The notes under the pieces were generated by a model. That model did no database searches. It was not told the origin of the DNA and saw only the letters and a list, made by a program, of their open reading frames with translations. DNA of 64,000 bases from an uncultured Chloroflexales bacterium (lineage in GTDB: Bacteria > Chloroflexota > Chloroflexia > Chloroflexales > Chloroflexaceae): positions 1 through 64,000 of the forward strand of contig CALGUG010000028.1 of assembly GCA_937902315.1 (NCBI GenBank), written 5' to 3'. This document shows, one piece after another, positions 33,113 through 41,728 of the stretch. The position numbers and the translations under genes are program-made. Every line of letters begins with the position of its first letter. Position 1 is the first letter of the stretch.

Positions 33113-34015
33113 TTAGGTAGAGCCAGCGCCCACCACGATTGAGCAGCTTTGAATGAGTAACTGGCGCCCTTGGATACCAACGATACAGGGCGGATCGATC
33201 AAGCGAACCGCACTTACTAAAACCAACAAGACCACAGCCGCCGCCGCCCAACCATAAGGGCTAAAAACTCGGTGCAAGACGATCTGCAGCAGTTGACGCT
33301 CAACACTAAAGCGCGCTGTCAAAGCCGCACCCACGATCGCACCACCGATCAAACCTCCGATATGGGCGTAGTTGTCGATGCGCGAGCCGCTGAAGCCGAT
33401 CAAGAGGTTGATGATCAGCAGGCCAGCCATACTTTGCAACTGCATTTTGGCGAAGTCGCCCAAGACCTTGCGGTTTAAATAGAAAAAAGCCGCGTGCGCG
33501 CCAAAAAGACCAAAGATCGCACCGCTCGCACCGACCGACGGGTAGGCCGAAAAGAGATAAGAAGCGACGCTTCCAACTAAGCCCGCTACAAAATAGATTG
33601 TCAAAAAGCGGGCCGTGCCATACATACGCTCGACTTCCGTACCGAAGACATAGAGAGCATAGGCATTGAAAAAGATATGGATAAGACTTCCATGCAGAAA
33701 CATGGAGGTCAGTAAGCGCCAGTATTCGCCCTGATAGATCAGAACATTCTCTTTCCAACCAAGGAATTGCAAGACCCAATTTGCAGGCTGCAAGAAGTCG
33801 GTTTGCCCTGCCCAAAAGCTTAAAATCATCGAGACGATGTAGAGCAAGATGTTGAGGCCCAGCAGGATCCAAACAGCGATCACCCGACTGGTGGGCATGC
33901 GCACCATGACCCGCTGCGGCTGAGGCGGCGGGCCAAACGGTGGTTGCTGAACGACATCACCCTCGCTAACAGGAGGACGCTGATCGTCTTGTTGTTGATA
34001 GGGTGTAGTTTCCAC
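33113..34015 (-). CDS. Rhomboid-family intramembrane serine protease inside the dcw cluster
   Basis: 300 residues: a Pro/Gln-rich cytoplasmic N-terminus (1-40), then about seven membrane segments. The catalytic Ser164 is in GASGAIFG and the His218 in HIGGLIGG, with LTSMFLHGSLIHIFFNAYALYVFG as the L1/TM2 signature. The active dyad is complete, so it should be a working protease cutting membrane helices. It lies 14 bp from mraY and 15 bp from ftsW, plainly in the same operon and where murD is usual. A substrate among the division proteins is inference. Confidence 0.93.
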   Translation of the reverse strand: METTPYQQQDDQRPPVSEGDVVQQPPFGPPPQPQRVMVRMPTSRVIAVWILLGLNILLYIVSMILSFWAGQTDFLQPANWVLQFLGWKENVLIYQGEYWRLLTSMFLHGSLIHIFFNAYALYVFGTEVERMYGTARFLTIYFVAGLVGSVASYLFSAYPSVGASGAIFGLFGAHAAFFYLNRKVLGDFAKMQLQSMAGLLIINLLIGFSGSRIDNYAHIGGLIGGAIVGAALTARFSVERQLLQIVLHRVFSPYGWAAAAVVLLVLVSAVRLIDPPCIVGIQGRQLLIQSCSIVVGAGST

Positions 34016-34029
34016 AACTTGTTCGTTTC

Positions 34030-35145
34030 TTATTCTGAAGCCTGCACGGTTATCGCTTCAACCTGCTGGGTAGAATGACTTGCTGGCTGACTGGGCGTAT
34101 TGACGGTTGTATAGGTAAGCGCCAACGAGATGCCTACCATAGCAGCGACTGTGCCGATCAAAACAAAACGCTGCATAACCTGCGTCTCGCTCCAGCCCGA
34201 CAGTTCGAAGTGGTTGTGCAAAGGCGACATACGAAAGATTCGACGGCCCTCTCCAAAACGGCGCTTGGTCCACTTAAAGTAGCCAACCTGAATAATGACG
34301 GACAGGGCTTCGACCACAAATACAGCACCTACAACAGGTAGTAGTAACCACTGTTGCGACTGCAAGGCGATAACGGCCAGTACCGCTCCCAACGAGAGCG
34401 AACCCAGATCGCCCATAAACACTTGAGCTGGATGAGCGTTGTACCACAAAAAGGCGGCGCACGCTCCAACCAAGGTGAAACTAAAGGCCATCAGATTGGT
34501 AAAGTCGCCATCGAGGAAGGTGATGACCCCATAAGCCCCAAAGGCTAGAGTGAGGTTCCAGCCCGCCAAACTGTCGAGGCCGTCGGTCAAGTTAACGGCA
34601 TGGCTCGTTCCAATAATGATAAAAGTTGCGAACGGAATAAACCATGGTCCAATATTGACCGCTTCTGAGAAGAAGGGAATACGTACCTGACCATAATTCT
34701 CTAAGCCAAACGGCTTAGGCAGGTATAAAACCAAGCTCGCCGCGAGAGCGATCAAGAATGTCAGAATAAATTTGTGGCGACTCGTAAAGCCATAGGTCTT
34801 CGATTTCGTGCCGACCAACGAAAGATAGTCATCCATGCCACCCAGCACCGCAAAGCTGATAAGCACAGCCAGAGGCAAGAGGATCGAGAGTCGATCAGGC
34901 ACAAGGTTGAAGATAATCGTAAGCACCACGACGGGCACCACAATGATGATGCCACCCATGGTTGGCGTGCCGGTCTTAACTTGGTGGCTCTGAGGGCCTT
35001 CTGCTCGGATCTGTTTACCGATCTTCTTGGCGCGCAAAAGCCGGATCCAATACTGTCCGGTAAAAAGCGTTAAAAAGAACGCAGCAGAGGCCAAAAGCAG
35101 AGCTCTCGCCATATCTTGAACCAGCAGGGCGCGTAAGGTTTCCAT
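34030..35145 (-). CDS. mraY: Phospho-N-acetylmuramoyl-pentapeptide transferase MraY
   Basis: 371 residues from the ATG at 35145, four bases after the murF stop; an earlier in-frame start would overlap murF. GPQSHQVKTGTPTMGGIII, DDYLSL, HAVNLTDGLDSLAG and the HNHFE motif near the end (PLHNHFELSGWSETQV) are all present, so catalytic Asp and His residues are kept. It moves phospho-MurNAc-pentapeptide to undecaprenyl phosphate, giving lipid I. The partner MurG is not coded in this cluster. Confidence 0.97.
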   Translation of the reverse strand: METLRALLVQDMARALLLASAAFFLTLFTGQYWIRLLRAKKIGKQIRAEGPQSHQVKTGTPTMGGIIIVVPVVVLTIIFNLVPDRLSILLPLAVLISFAVLGGMDDYLSLVGTKSKTYGFTSRHKFILTFLIALAASLVLYLPKPFGLENYGQVRIPFFSEAVNIGPWFIPFATFIIIGTSHAVNLTDGLDSLAGWNLTLAFGAYGVITFLDGDFTNLMAFSFTLVGACAAFLWYNAHPAQVFMGDLGSLSLGAVLAVIALQSQQWLLLPVVGAVFVVEALSVIIQVGYFKWTKRRFGEGRRIFRMSPLHNHFELSGWSETQVMQRFVLIGTVAAMVGISLALTYTTVNTPSQPASHSTQQVEAITVQASE

Positions 35146-35149
35146 ATCT

Positions 35150-36625
35150 CTAAGCCTCCTCAGATCGGTGTCGTAATGCAGACACAACCTCTTCGAGGGC
35201 GGCACCACGCGAGCCTTTGATCAACACTTTATCCTCTGGCTGCAAGAATGGCTTCACCATCGTAACAATCTCTGCATTCGTCTGAGCTATATGGACACGC
35301 TCGGCGGGCATGCCTTGGGCAAGCGCCTCTTCGGCGACCCAACGAGCACGTTTTCCAACAACAAACAGTTCATCAGCCACCTTCGAAACGCGCCGCCCGA
35401 CTTGGCGATGACCTTCTTCTTCAACACTGCCCAATTCAAGCATATCACCCAAAATGGCGATTTTACGCCCTGGGAGTGTAGCTAACAGATCGAGCGCGGC
35501 AACCGTAGAGATCGGGGCAGCATTGTAGCTATCATCGATCAAAATGGACTTATTCAGGCCAGTAAGCGTAACGATTCGCGTTTCCATTTCGTCTGCGCTC
35601 AGACCAAGGCGTATCTCTTCCCAGTTCATGCCGAGTTGCAAGGCTGTCGCAATCGCAGCCAAACAGCTATAAACGTGGTGAGGCCCGATCAAACGCACGC
35701 GGAAGGCTTCGACCTCATCGCGATAATGGACCCGAAAAGCGATGCCATCGAGACCATACGACTGAACCTGATCGGCCCACAGATCGTTGTGGGGCTGCAA
35801 ACCATAAAAAAAGCTGCGCGCCCGTGTTCGAGCCTGCATCGCGCGAACACGTTCATCGTCGCCATTCAATATTGCAATACCATCCACTGGCAACGATTCA
35901 ATTAATTCTGCCTTGGTGTTAGCGATCGCTTCGATGCTGCCCATGCGCTCGAGGTGGGTAGGCCCTACATTAGTTACAATACCGATCTTAGGGAGCGCTA
36001 AGCTGCATAAGAAACGGATCTCGCCCGGTGCCCACATGCCCATCTCTTGAACCATGACCTCGTGGTCGTGGCTCAAATGTAACAAACTGATCGGAACAGT
36101 GACATCGCTGTTGTAACTACGCTTATTTTTTAAGGTGCGAAAACGCTGACCCAGCACAGCTGCAACGACCTCTTTAGTCGAAGTCTTACCGACGCTTCCC
36201 GTAATACCAACCAACGTAACGGCTAGTTGGCGACGGTGATAAGCAGCCAAGCGCTGCAGCGCCATTTCAGGGTTATCGACTGCGATCAGTAAAAAAGCAT
36301 CTGTTGTCGCTTGAAGGAGTCCATCGCCAGTTGCTGGATCTACCAGCACCCATGCGCGTCCGCTCTCAGCAAGGGGCCGATCGGCAGGCACTTTCTCTCG
36401 GTTCACCAAAGCCGCCTGCGCACCACGCGCAGCCACATCAGCTAGATAATGATGGCCGTCAGTTCGTTCGCCTGCGATCGCTACAAACAATGACCCCGGA
36501 CTGACTTCGCGCGAGTCACTCACAATATCGTGAATACCCACATCCTGCCAGTGCGCCGGTATTGTCGGCATTTGCCGCATTGCTTTCCGTTGGACGCCGT
36601 ACAGAATATGCACTAGGCTAAGCAC
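35150..36625 (-). CDS. murF: UDP-MurNAc-tripeptide--D-alanyl-D-alanine ligase MurF
   Basis: 491 residues from GTG at 36625, preceded by GAGGAGG at a good distance. SDSREVSPGSLFVAIAGERTDGHHY is the MurE/F N-terminal pattern, the P-loop is GITGSVGKTSTKE (about 137-149), then NKRSYNSDVTVP, and DDSYNAAPISTVAALDLL followed by GDMLELG mark MurF rather than MurE. It adds D-Ala-D-Ala made by Ddl. The first 15 residues (MLSLVHILYGVQRKA) are a little longer than usual; an internal start near residue 16 is possible. Confidence 0.95.
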   Translation of the reverse strand: MLSLVHILYGVQRKAMRQMPTIPAHWQDVGIHDIVSDSREVSPGSLFVAIAGERTDGHHYLADVAARGAQAALVNREKVPADRPLAESGRAWVLVDPATGDGLLQATTDAFLLIAVDNPEMALQRLAAYHRRQLAVTLVGITGSVGKTSTKEVVAAVLGQRFRTLKNKRSYNSDVTVPISLLHLSHDHEVMVQEMGMWAPGEIRFLCSLALPKIGIVTNVGPTHLERMGSIEAIANTKAELIESLPVDGIAILNGDDERVRAMQARTRARSFFYGLQPHNDLWADQVQSYGLDGIAFRVHYRDEVEAFRVRLIGPHHVYSCLAAIATALQLGMNWEEIRLGLSADEMETRIVTLTGLNKSILIDDSYNAAPISTVAALDLLATLPGRKIAILGDMLELGSVEEEGHRQVGRRVSKVADELFVVGKRARWVAEEALAQGMPAERVHIAQTNAEIVTMVKPFLQPEDKVLIKGSRGAALEEVVSALRHRSEEA

Positions 36626-36730
36626 GCCGCCCTCCTCTATCTATTGGGTATTTGGCGGCATTGTAGCATAATCATCCAGTTCTTTCGAACAGGGCCACTA
36701 CAAGCGCAGATCGACATCCAACTGGTCTGG

Positions 36731-38521
36731 CTATTGTCCTTCGCTGCGTAAAGCAGGATCGGGAGCGATTCGCGCATAACGCATCAACTGCTCCATAATC
36801 TTATGGTAAACCGGAATGGCGGTATTGACACCCCAAATATCGTCTTTCGGTCGATCGATCTTTACCAAAACAGCGTAGCGTGGGTTATCGTTGGGGCCGA
36901 AGCCGAGCACCGAACCGATCGTATAGGGTTCATAGCCACCACGACCATCAGGGATCGACGAAGTTCCTGTCTTGGCACCGATAGCATAGCCCGGCACCAA
37001 CCAAGCATCGCCATAGTTGCCTGTTCGACTGCCCCAAACCACACCAGCATAGTGGTTCGCCGAGTGAATCAGCATTTGGCGAATCGTCCAAGCGACCTCT
37101 TTATCGACAACTTGGCCGACTTCTTCAGGCTGGGTCTCGACACAATTATCTTCCAGGCAGCGTTTGGCAACCACATAAGGGCGCATCATCAGGCCATCGT
37201 TGGCGATAGCCGCCATAGCACGCACCATCTGCAACGGCGAGACCGCAATACCTTGACCGTAGCTGTTGGTTAGAGGCACGATCGGGTTGTAGTCGGGCGA
37301 GCCGGGCCAGTTCACAATTCCCGCTTGTTCGCCACCGATATCGATTCCGGTCGGTTTGCCGAAGCCGAAGCGTTCGACCGTAGCATAAAACGCTTCCTCG
37401 CCCGTCAGCTCCATAAATTGCAGCGCAGCCACGTTGCTCGAATAGTAAAGCATCTTAGAGAGATCGAGCTCCCCATTGCCCGCGCGATTCCAGTTACCGA
37501 GCGTCTCGCCATAGCGCGAGATCACACCACCATCATAAACGGTGGTGTCGGCGGTCACCTTGCGCGACTGCAGGGCCGCAGCGGCTGTAATGATTTTGAA
37601 GGTACTGCCTGGCTCGTAGAGCGTGCTAACAGCTGGGTTTTGCCACTGTTCGGCAGGATAGTCTTGCCAGTTATTTGGGTCGAAGAACGGATAACTCGTC
37701 ATTCCCAAAACCGCGCCCGTTTTGGTATCCATCACGATCACAGTGCCGCCCGAGGCTTGGTGTTGCACCACTGCCTCCTCAAGCGCGGTCTCGATAGTGT
37801 GCTGAATCAAGGGATCGATCGTGAGAGTCAGGTCTGCACCATCGCGAGCGGGCTGCTTCTCATAGGGGGCGATCCAGATCGGGTTAGAGTGGCTGTCCCA
37901 CTCGGCGGTTAAGGTACCCGTAATGCCCTTCACTTCACTATTGAAGTAGCTTTCAACGCCGCTAATACCGTCGCCGTTGTTGTTGACCGCACCCACAACC
38001 TGCCCTGCAAACGAGCCTTGCGGATAGACGCGGCGCGGTTCGTATTGCAAGACTAGGCCCGGCTCCTCAAGCAGTTCGATCTGTTCGGCAACTTGAGGGT
38101 CGAGCCAGCGCGCAACAGGCAACCAGTAGAGTTTATCGTTGGTGAGGATCTCTTGAATCTCGTTGGGGTCGCGTTTTAACAGGGTCGCGAGGGTAAGCGC
38201 TAAACGAGGAGCGCGTTCAGGATCAATATACTTCGGCACAGCCCAAAGGCTCTCGCGATCAACATCCATAGCCAAAACATTGCCGGCGCTATCGCTAATT
38301 ACACCGCGTTCTGGCATTAAGGTCACTTGCTGATCGATCTCGCCACGGGCCATAGTCGAAAGTTGCTCGTGTTGCAACACTTGGACTTCGCCCAAACGTA
38401 TCGCAATCCGAACAACTAAAAGCAGCACTAAAAAAAGCAACGCTCTGATACGCCATCGAGAAATGGCAACAGGGCGAGACTGTTGTTTTTTAAGCGTACT
38501 CGTTGCTGTTCGTGTTGCCAT
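36731..38521 (-). CDS. ftsI: Class B penicillin-binding protein, division transpeptidase FtsI
   Basis: 596 residues. One membrane helix near 25-45, a dimerisation/PBP domain, then the transpeptidase with active Ser306 in S-T-F-K, S361-S-N363 and K517-T-G. All three penicillin-binding motifs are intact. It cross-links septal peptidoglycan beside FtsW. Its N-terminus overlaps no other gene and starts five bases after the ftsL stop. There is no C-terminal PASTA repeat, unlike many Gram-positive homologues. A 105-bp gap follows before murF. Confidence 0.95.
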   Translation of the reverse strand: MATRTATSTLKKQQSRPVAISRWRIRALLFLVLLLVVRIAIRLGEVQVLQHEQLSTMARGEIDQQVTLMPERGVISDSAGNVLAMDVDRESLWAVPKYIDPERAPRLALTLATLLKRDPNEIQEILTNDKLYWLPVARWLDPQVAEQIELLEEPGLVLQYEPRRVYPQGSFAGQVVGAVNNNGDGISGVESYFNSEVKGITGTLTAEWDSHSNPIWIAPYEKQPARDGADLTLTIDPLIQHTIETALEEAVVQHQASGGTVIVMDTKTGAVLGMTSYPFFDPNNWQDYPAEQWQNPAVSTLYEPGSTFKIITAAAALQSRKVTADTTVYDGGVISRYGETLGNWNRAGNGELDLSKMLYYSSNVAALQFMELTGEEAFYATVERFGFGKPTGIDIGGEQAGIVNWPGSPDYNPIVPLTNSYGQGIAVSPLQMVRAMAAIANDGLMMRPYVVAKRCLEDNCVETQPEEVGQVVDKEVAWTIRQMLIHSANHYAGVVWGSRTGNYGDAWLVPGYAIGAKTGTSSIPDGRGGYEPYTIGSVLGFGPNDNPRYAVLVKIDRPKDDIWGVNTAIPVYHKIMEQLMRYARIAPDPALRSEGQ

Positions 38522-38526
38522 AAGCC

Positions 38527-38967
38527 CTACGGTAAATCTTCATTGGAATCAATTAAAGATTCTGCTGAGGTATCATCGGCAGGAACAGATTGAGACAGAG
38601 AGAGTGGGGAGTTCATTATCGTATCTGGCACAATCATATAGATCGCTTGATCCTCGGTCATTGGCTTAAGGCCCAGCACCAAAGCGCGACGTTGAACTTC
38701 ATGGAGTGATTGAGCAGCTGCTAGCCGCATTTGAAGCTGCGATCGCTCGCGCAGCAGTTGCACCCGTTCTTGTTCAAGCTGCGAAATCTCATAGCCTTTC
38801 GTAGCCACAACACCGGTTTGTGCCAATGCAATCAAACTCACCAAACAAAGAAGAATAATTGCACCCAAGAGGTAACGACTGCCATCAAGCTCTAAATAGC
38901 GCGATACCGAGCCTCGTCGCTCTTTGGCCTGCTGAAGTGGAAAGATTCTGCGAGTATTGACAGCCAT
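38527..38967 (-). CDS. ftsL: FtsL-like septum protein
   Basis: 146 residues: a basic cytoplasmic start, one membrane helix (about 33-50, LLGAIILLCLVSLIALAQTG), then a coiled coil (EISQLEQERVQLLRERSQLQMRLAAAQ) of the FtsL/DivIC type and an acidic Ser-rich tail. The sequence is poorly conserved, as usual for FtsL; the call rests on topology and its place between rsmH and ftsI. It would form the FtsQLB bridge with the ftsQ product. Confidence 0.85.
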   Translation of the reverse strand: MAVNTRRIFPLQQAKERRGSVSRYLELDGSRYLLGAIILLCLVSLIALAQTGVVATKGYEISQLEQERVQLLRERSQLQMRLAAAQSLHEVQRRALVLGLKPMTEDQAIYMIVPDTIMNSPLSLSQSVPADDTSAESLIDSNEDLP

Positions 38968-39050
38968 ATTGCATCTCCGAGGCTATAATCCAATACCTGT
39001 ATAGTGCATCTTCGCTCTGTTGAGTTAAGCAGCGAGTCGATGAACTTCCC

Positions 39051-39992
39051 CTAAGCTTCGTCAACCCGTTCAGCGATACGCAGTTTAGCGCTTCTGCTCC
39101 GCGGGTTTTGGCGCTGTTCTTGGTCGCTCGCTACAAGTGGCTTGCGCGTAATGATCTCTAATCGAACTGGCCCGGTTGCCGGGTTATCGCCGCCTGCATA
39201 GCCCGATTCAGCTCGCATAAACTGTTTTACTATCCGGTCTTCAAGCGAATGGAAGCTGATCACAGCCAAACGCCCACCGGGTCGCAACAAGTCAACAGCT
39301 TGGGGTAAAACTCGTTCGATGCGTCTCAATTCTTGATTGACAGCGATACGTAGTGCCTGAAATGTACGGGTAGCCGGATGAATCTGGCCCCGTCTTCCAC
39401 CCAACGCGCGCGTCACAAGCTCAGCAAGTTCGGCAGTAGTAGTTAGCGGTTTGCTACGACGTTGTTCAACAATGGCGCGTGCTATACGGCGCGACGCCCG
39501 TTCTTCACCATACTGAAAAATCAGATCGGCTATCGTTCGTTCGTCACTATAAGCAAGCAGATCGGCAGCCGTCTCCCCTTGGGTGGGGTCCAAACGCATA
39601 TCGAGTGGCCCGTCGTGTAGGAACGAGAACCCTCGATCAGGTGTGTCGAGCTGATGGGAAGAGACTCCAAGGTCGAACAACACTCCATCGAGGGCGGATA
39701 TGTGCAGACGAGCAGCGATCTCATCTAATTGGTCGAAATGTCCGTGCACTAAGGTCACGCGCTGCTCGTAGCTGTCGCCTAGGGCGGCCCGTAAGCGAGC
39801 TTCAGCCGCAGCCAGAGCAGCCGGGTCGGCATCAATACCGATCAAACGTCCATTGGGAGCGGTTCGCTCGAGCAATGCCAAAGCATGGCCTGCACCACCA
39901 AGCGTTCCATCAACCCAACAAGCACCGGGCTTGAGTGCAAGCCCTTCCACAACTTCCGCCAAGAGCACTGGCGTATGTTCAAACGAAAGCAA
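39051..39992 (-). CDS. rsmH: 16S rRNA m4C1402 methyltransferase RsmH (MraW)
   Basis: 313 residues from TTG at 39992, two bases after the mraZ stop, with GGGAG before it. EHTPVLLAEVVEGL (5-18), GTLGGAGHALALLE (SAM motif), VLFDLGVSSHQLDTPDRGFSF and FQALRIAVNQELRRIERVLPQAV are the family signatures. It methylates N4 of C1402 in the ribosomal P site. The enzyme is the standard second gene of dcw clusters. Confidence 0.97.
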   Translation of the reverse strand: MLSFEHTPVLLAEVVEGLALKPGACWVDGTLGGAGHALALLERTAPNGRLIGIDADPAALAAAEARLRAALGDSYEQRVTLVHGHFDQLDEIAARLHISALDGVLFDLGVSSHQLDTPDRGFSFLHDGPLDMRLDPTQGETAADLLAYSDERTIADLIFQYGEERASRRIARAIVEQRRSKPLTTTAELAELVTRALGGRRGQIHPATRTFQALRIAVNQELRRIERVLPQAVDLLRPGGRLAVISFHSLEDRIVKQFMRAESGYAGGDNPATGPVRLEIITRKPLVASDQEQRQNPRSRSAKLRIAERVDEA

Positions 39993-39994
39993 AT

Positions 39995-40426
39995 CTATAC
40001 TCCCAAGGCAGCGAGCTGTTCAGCCAAATGGCTACCACTGTTATCGATCGCTTCCAAAATGGACTGCCAGCGTTCTTCAGACCAAATCTCAAAATAGGTA
40101 TCGTTACCAACCAAAATAGCTTGACCTCTCAAACCGGCGTATTCGCGCAAGTTTTGCGGAATGAGGACACGACCTTGCTTATCAAGCTCGACCTCGGCCG
40201 CACCCGCGAACAAAAGGCGTCGCAGGTTGCGCACATTCACATTGCCGATCGAAAGCTCATTCACTCGTTGGCGTAATTGATCAAAGGTTGCGTGGGGATA
40301 CACTTGTAGACAGTGATCGAAGCCGCGCGTCAAGATGATGCCTTCGCGAAGTTCTTCGCGAAAACGTGCCGGTACTGCGACTCGGCCCTTTTCATCTATA
40401 CTGTGCGCGTATTCGCCTAGAAACAC
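39995..40426 (-). CDS. mraZ: Transcriptional regulator MraZ
   Basis: 143 residues from GTG at 40426 (AAGG upstream). Two AbrB-like SpoVT/MraZ domains: MFLGEYAHSIDEKGRVAVPARFREEL and ELDKQGRVLIPQNLREYAGL, each with the D-x-x-G/Q-G-R core. MraZ oligomerises and represses the dcw promoter by binding repeated TGGGN boxes. Three such boxes lie just upstream, so self-control of this cluster is well supported. Confidence 0.97.
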   Translation of the reverse strand: MFLGEYAHSIDEKGRVAVPARFREELREGIILTRGFDHCLQVYPHATFDQLRQRVNELSIGNVNVRNLRRLLFAGAAEVELDKQGRVLIPQNLREYAGLRGQAILVGNDTYFEIWSEERWQSILEAIDNSGSHLAEQLAALGV

Positions 40427-40473
40427 TTGTTCTACCTTATTTTTTGTTCTAATTTGTAGGAATAGGTTTGTTT

Positions 40474-40498
40474 ACCCACTTTGCCCCACTTTGCCCCA
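40474..40498 (-). promoter_or_regulatory. MraZ operator: three TGGG boxes at 10-bp spacing
   Basis: On the - strand TGGGG (40494-40498), TGGGG (40484-40488) and TGGGT (40474-40478) are separated by five bases each, the exact geometry of MraZ boxes. They lie just after the predicted start of transcription, so bound MraZ would block the polymerase. Confidence 0.85.
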
Positions 40499-40508
40499 CG
40501 GCTGCCCT

Positions 40509-40537
40509 ATTATATACCACGAAAATACAGAATTCAA
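40509..40537 (-). promoter_or_regulatory. Main dcw promoter
   Basis: On the - strand TTGAAT (40532-40537) and TATAAT (40509-40514) are separated by 17 bp. The start would fall near 40502, with the MraZ boxes at about +5 to +29. The mraZ GTG is about 76 bases further. Confidence 0.8.
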
Positions 40538-41020
40538 GCAATTTGCAGACCGATTTCGGCCCCATTTTCGATTAGTCCCTTCAAAAATCGTTTTACGATA
40601 AACACTAATAGAGAATTATGTTAAATTGCGGTAGATATTTTCTTAATAAGGTATCTTTTTCATTAAATTTATTACCAAATGTACGGAAGTGTAAAGGTTT
40701 TTTCTAGTACTCATGCCAGTCTATAGGTAGGACTATAGTCCTGGATTCGGCTGCATGGAATTGTTATCAAAAAAACCGAAAAAGTGTGCTTTTTTCCCAC
40801 AAAGCATGGTAGAATCGTGCGAAAACATGCAGCCAAACAAAGATAGTCAACGCCCATTTATCCACCACCAGAGGCACTACTTTCGCTCTAGGCCAAAGCA
40901 TACGCATACCAAGTCGCCTTCTGTCGTTGGCTCGCTGCCTCCAAGCAAGGCGTGCTACACTGCCACAATCGGCTAAGGGCCCGAGAGACAGCGCGCTTTG
41001 TACGAAATGCTTTCCTTACA
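40538..41020. other. AT-rich gene-free interval between the dcw promoter and moaC
   Basis: About 480 bp without a convincing gene; the stretch 40600-40800 is clearly richer in A+T than the neighbours. TTTTTTCCCACAAAGCATGGTAGAAT (40788-40813) has a -10-like TAGAAT but no firm -35. Short frames at 40755-40976 and 40927-41232 have no ribosome sites and the second crosses a family A repeat. Confidence 0.5.
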
Positions 41021-41029
41021 AAGTCATGG

Positions 41030-41095
41030 CGGTAAGATCGCCACCATCTCAAAAGGGCTGCCAGCGCGTCCGCCTACGGCTACCAAGTCGGGCAC
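41030..41095 (+). repeat. Family A dispersed repeat, copy 8
   Basis: GGCGGTAAGATCGCCACCATCTCAAAAGGGCTGCCA leads into core GCGTCCGCCTACGGCTACC (41066-41084), then AAGTCGGGCACC. The left flank is diverged and lacks the CATTCGTTCC block. Confidence 0.85.
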
Positions 41096-41224
41096 CCTCT
41101 CAAAGACAGCGCTCTTGCAGACCAAAAGCTGCGGCCAAAGAGAAGTCGCGCTCTACCAAAGAGCAAAAACGCCCAGTAGTCGACGATATATCAAAGATTC
41201 TTTCAGTTCAGAGGAGCAGATACG

Positions 41225-41728
41225 GTGAATAACGAACAGTCGGAGAAGCCGCAATTGACCCATCTCGATGCCCAAGGCCAAGCCCATATGGTCGATGTGG
41301 GAGCCAAAGCCGAGACATCGCGCGAAGCGATCGCATCGGGCATGGTGCTGATGCAACCCGAAACCCTAGCCCTGATCAGCGAAGGATCGATCGCCAAAGG
41401 CGATGTGATCGCTACGGCTCGCATCGCGGGGATCATGGCTGCCAAACGCACGTCAGAGCTGATTCCGCTCTGCCATCCGCTGATGTTGACCCACGTGTCG
41501 CTTACGATCAGCCCAGAGGAAGGAAAGGGCTTACGGATCGAGGCCAAAGTGCGCACCAAAGGCCAAACCGGCGTAGAAATGGAGGCGCTTACAGCGGTGA
41601 GCGTCGCAGCTCTGACGATCTATGATATGTGCAAAGCTGTCGATCGCGGCATGCAGATCACAGCTATTCAGCTCGAAGAGAAGCGCGGCGGCAAAAGTGG
41701 GGAATGGCTGCGCAACAGCCAAGCCTAG
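41225..41728 (+). CDS. moaC: Cyclic pyranopterin monophosphate synthase MoaC
   Basis: 167 residues from GTG at 41225 with GAGGAG eight bases upstream. LTHLDAQGQAHMVDVGAKAETSREAIASG (10-38), GIMAAKRTSELIPLCHPL, VEMEALTAVSVAALTIYDMCKA and EEKRGGKSGEW are all MoaC signatures, with the active Lys and His residues in place. It turns the MoaA product into cPMP in molybdenum cofactor synthesis. No other moa/moe gene is near. Its stop overlaps the stop of the convergent TlpA-like gene by three bases. Confidence 0.97.
   Translation: MNNEQSEKPQLTHLDAQGQAHMVDVGAKAETSREAIASGMVLMQPETLALISEGSIAKGDVIATARIAGIMAAKRTSELIPLCHPLMLTHVSLTISPEEGKGLRIEAKVRTKGQTGVEMEALTAVSVAALTIYDMCKAVDRGMQITAIQLEEKRGGKSGEWLRNSQA

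Noticed and set aside
40755..41232. Three short frames upstream of moaC
   Set aside because: No start signals; they cross a family A repeat and are basic, low-quality sequences.
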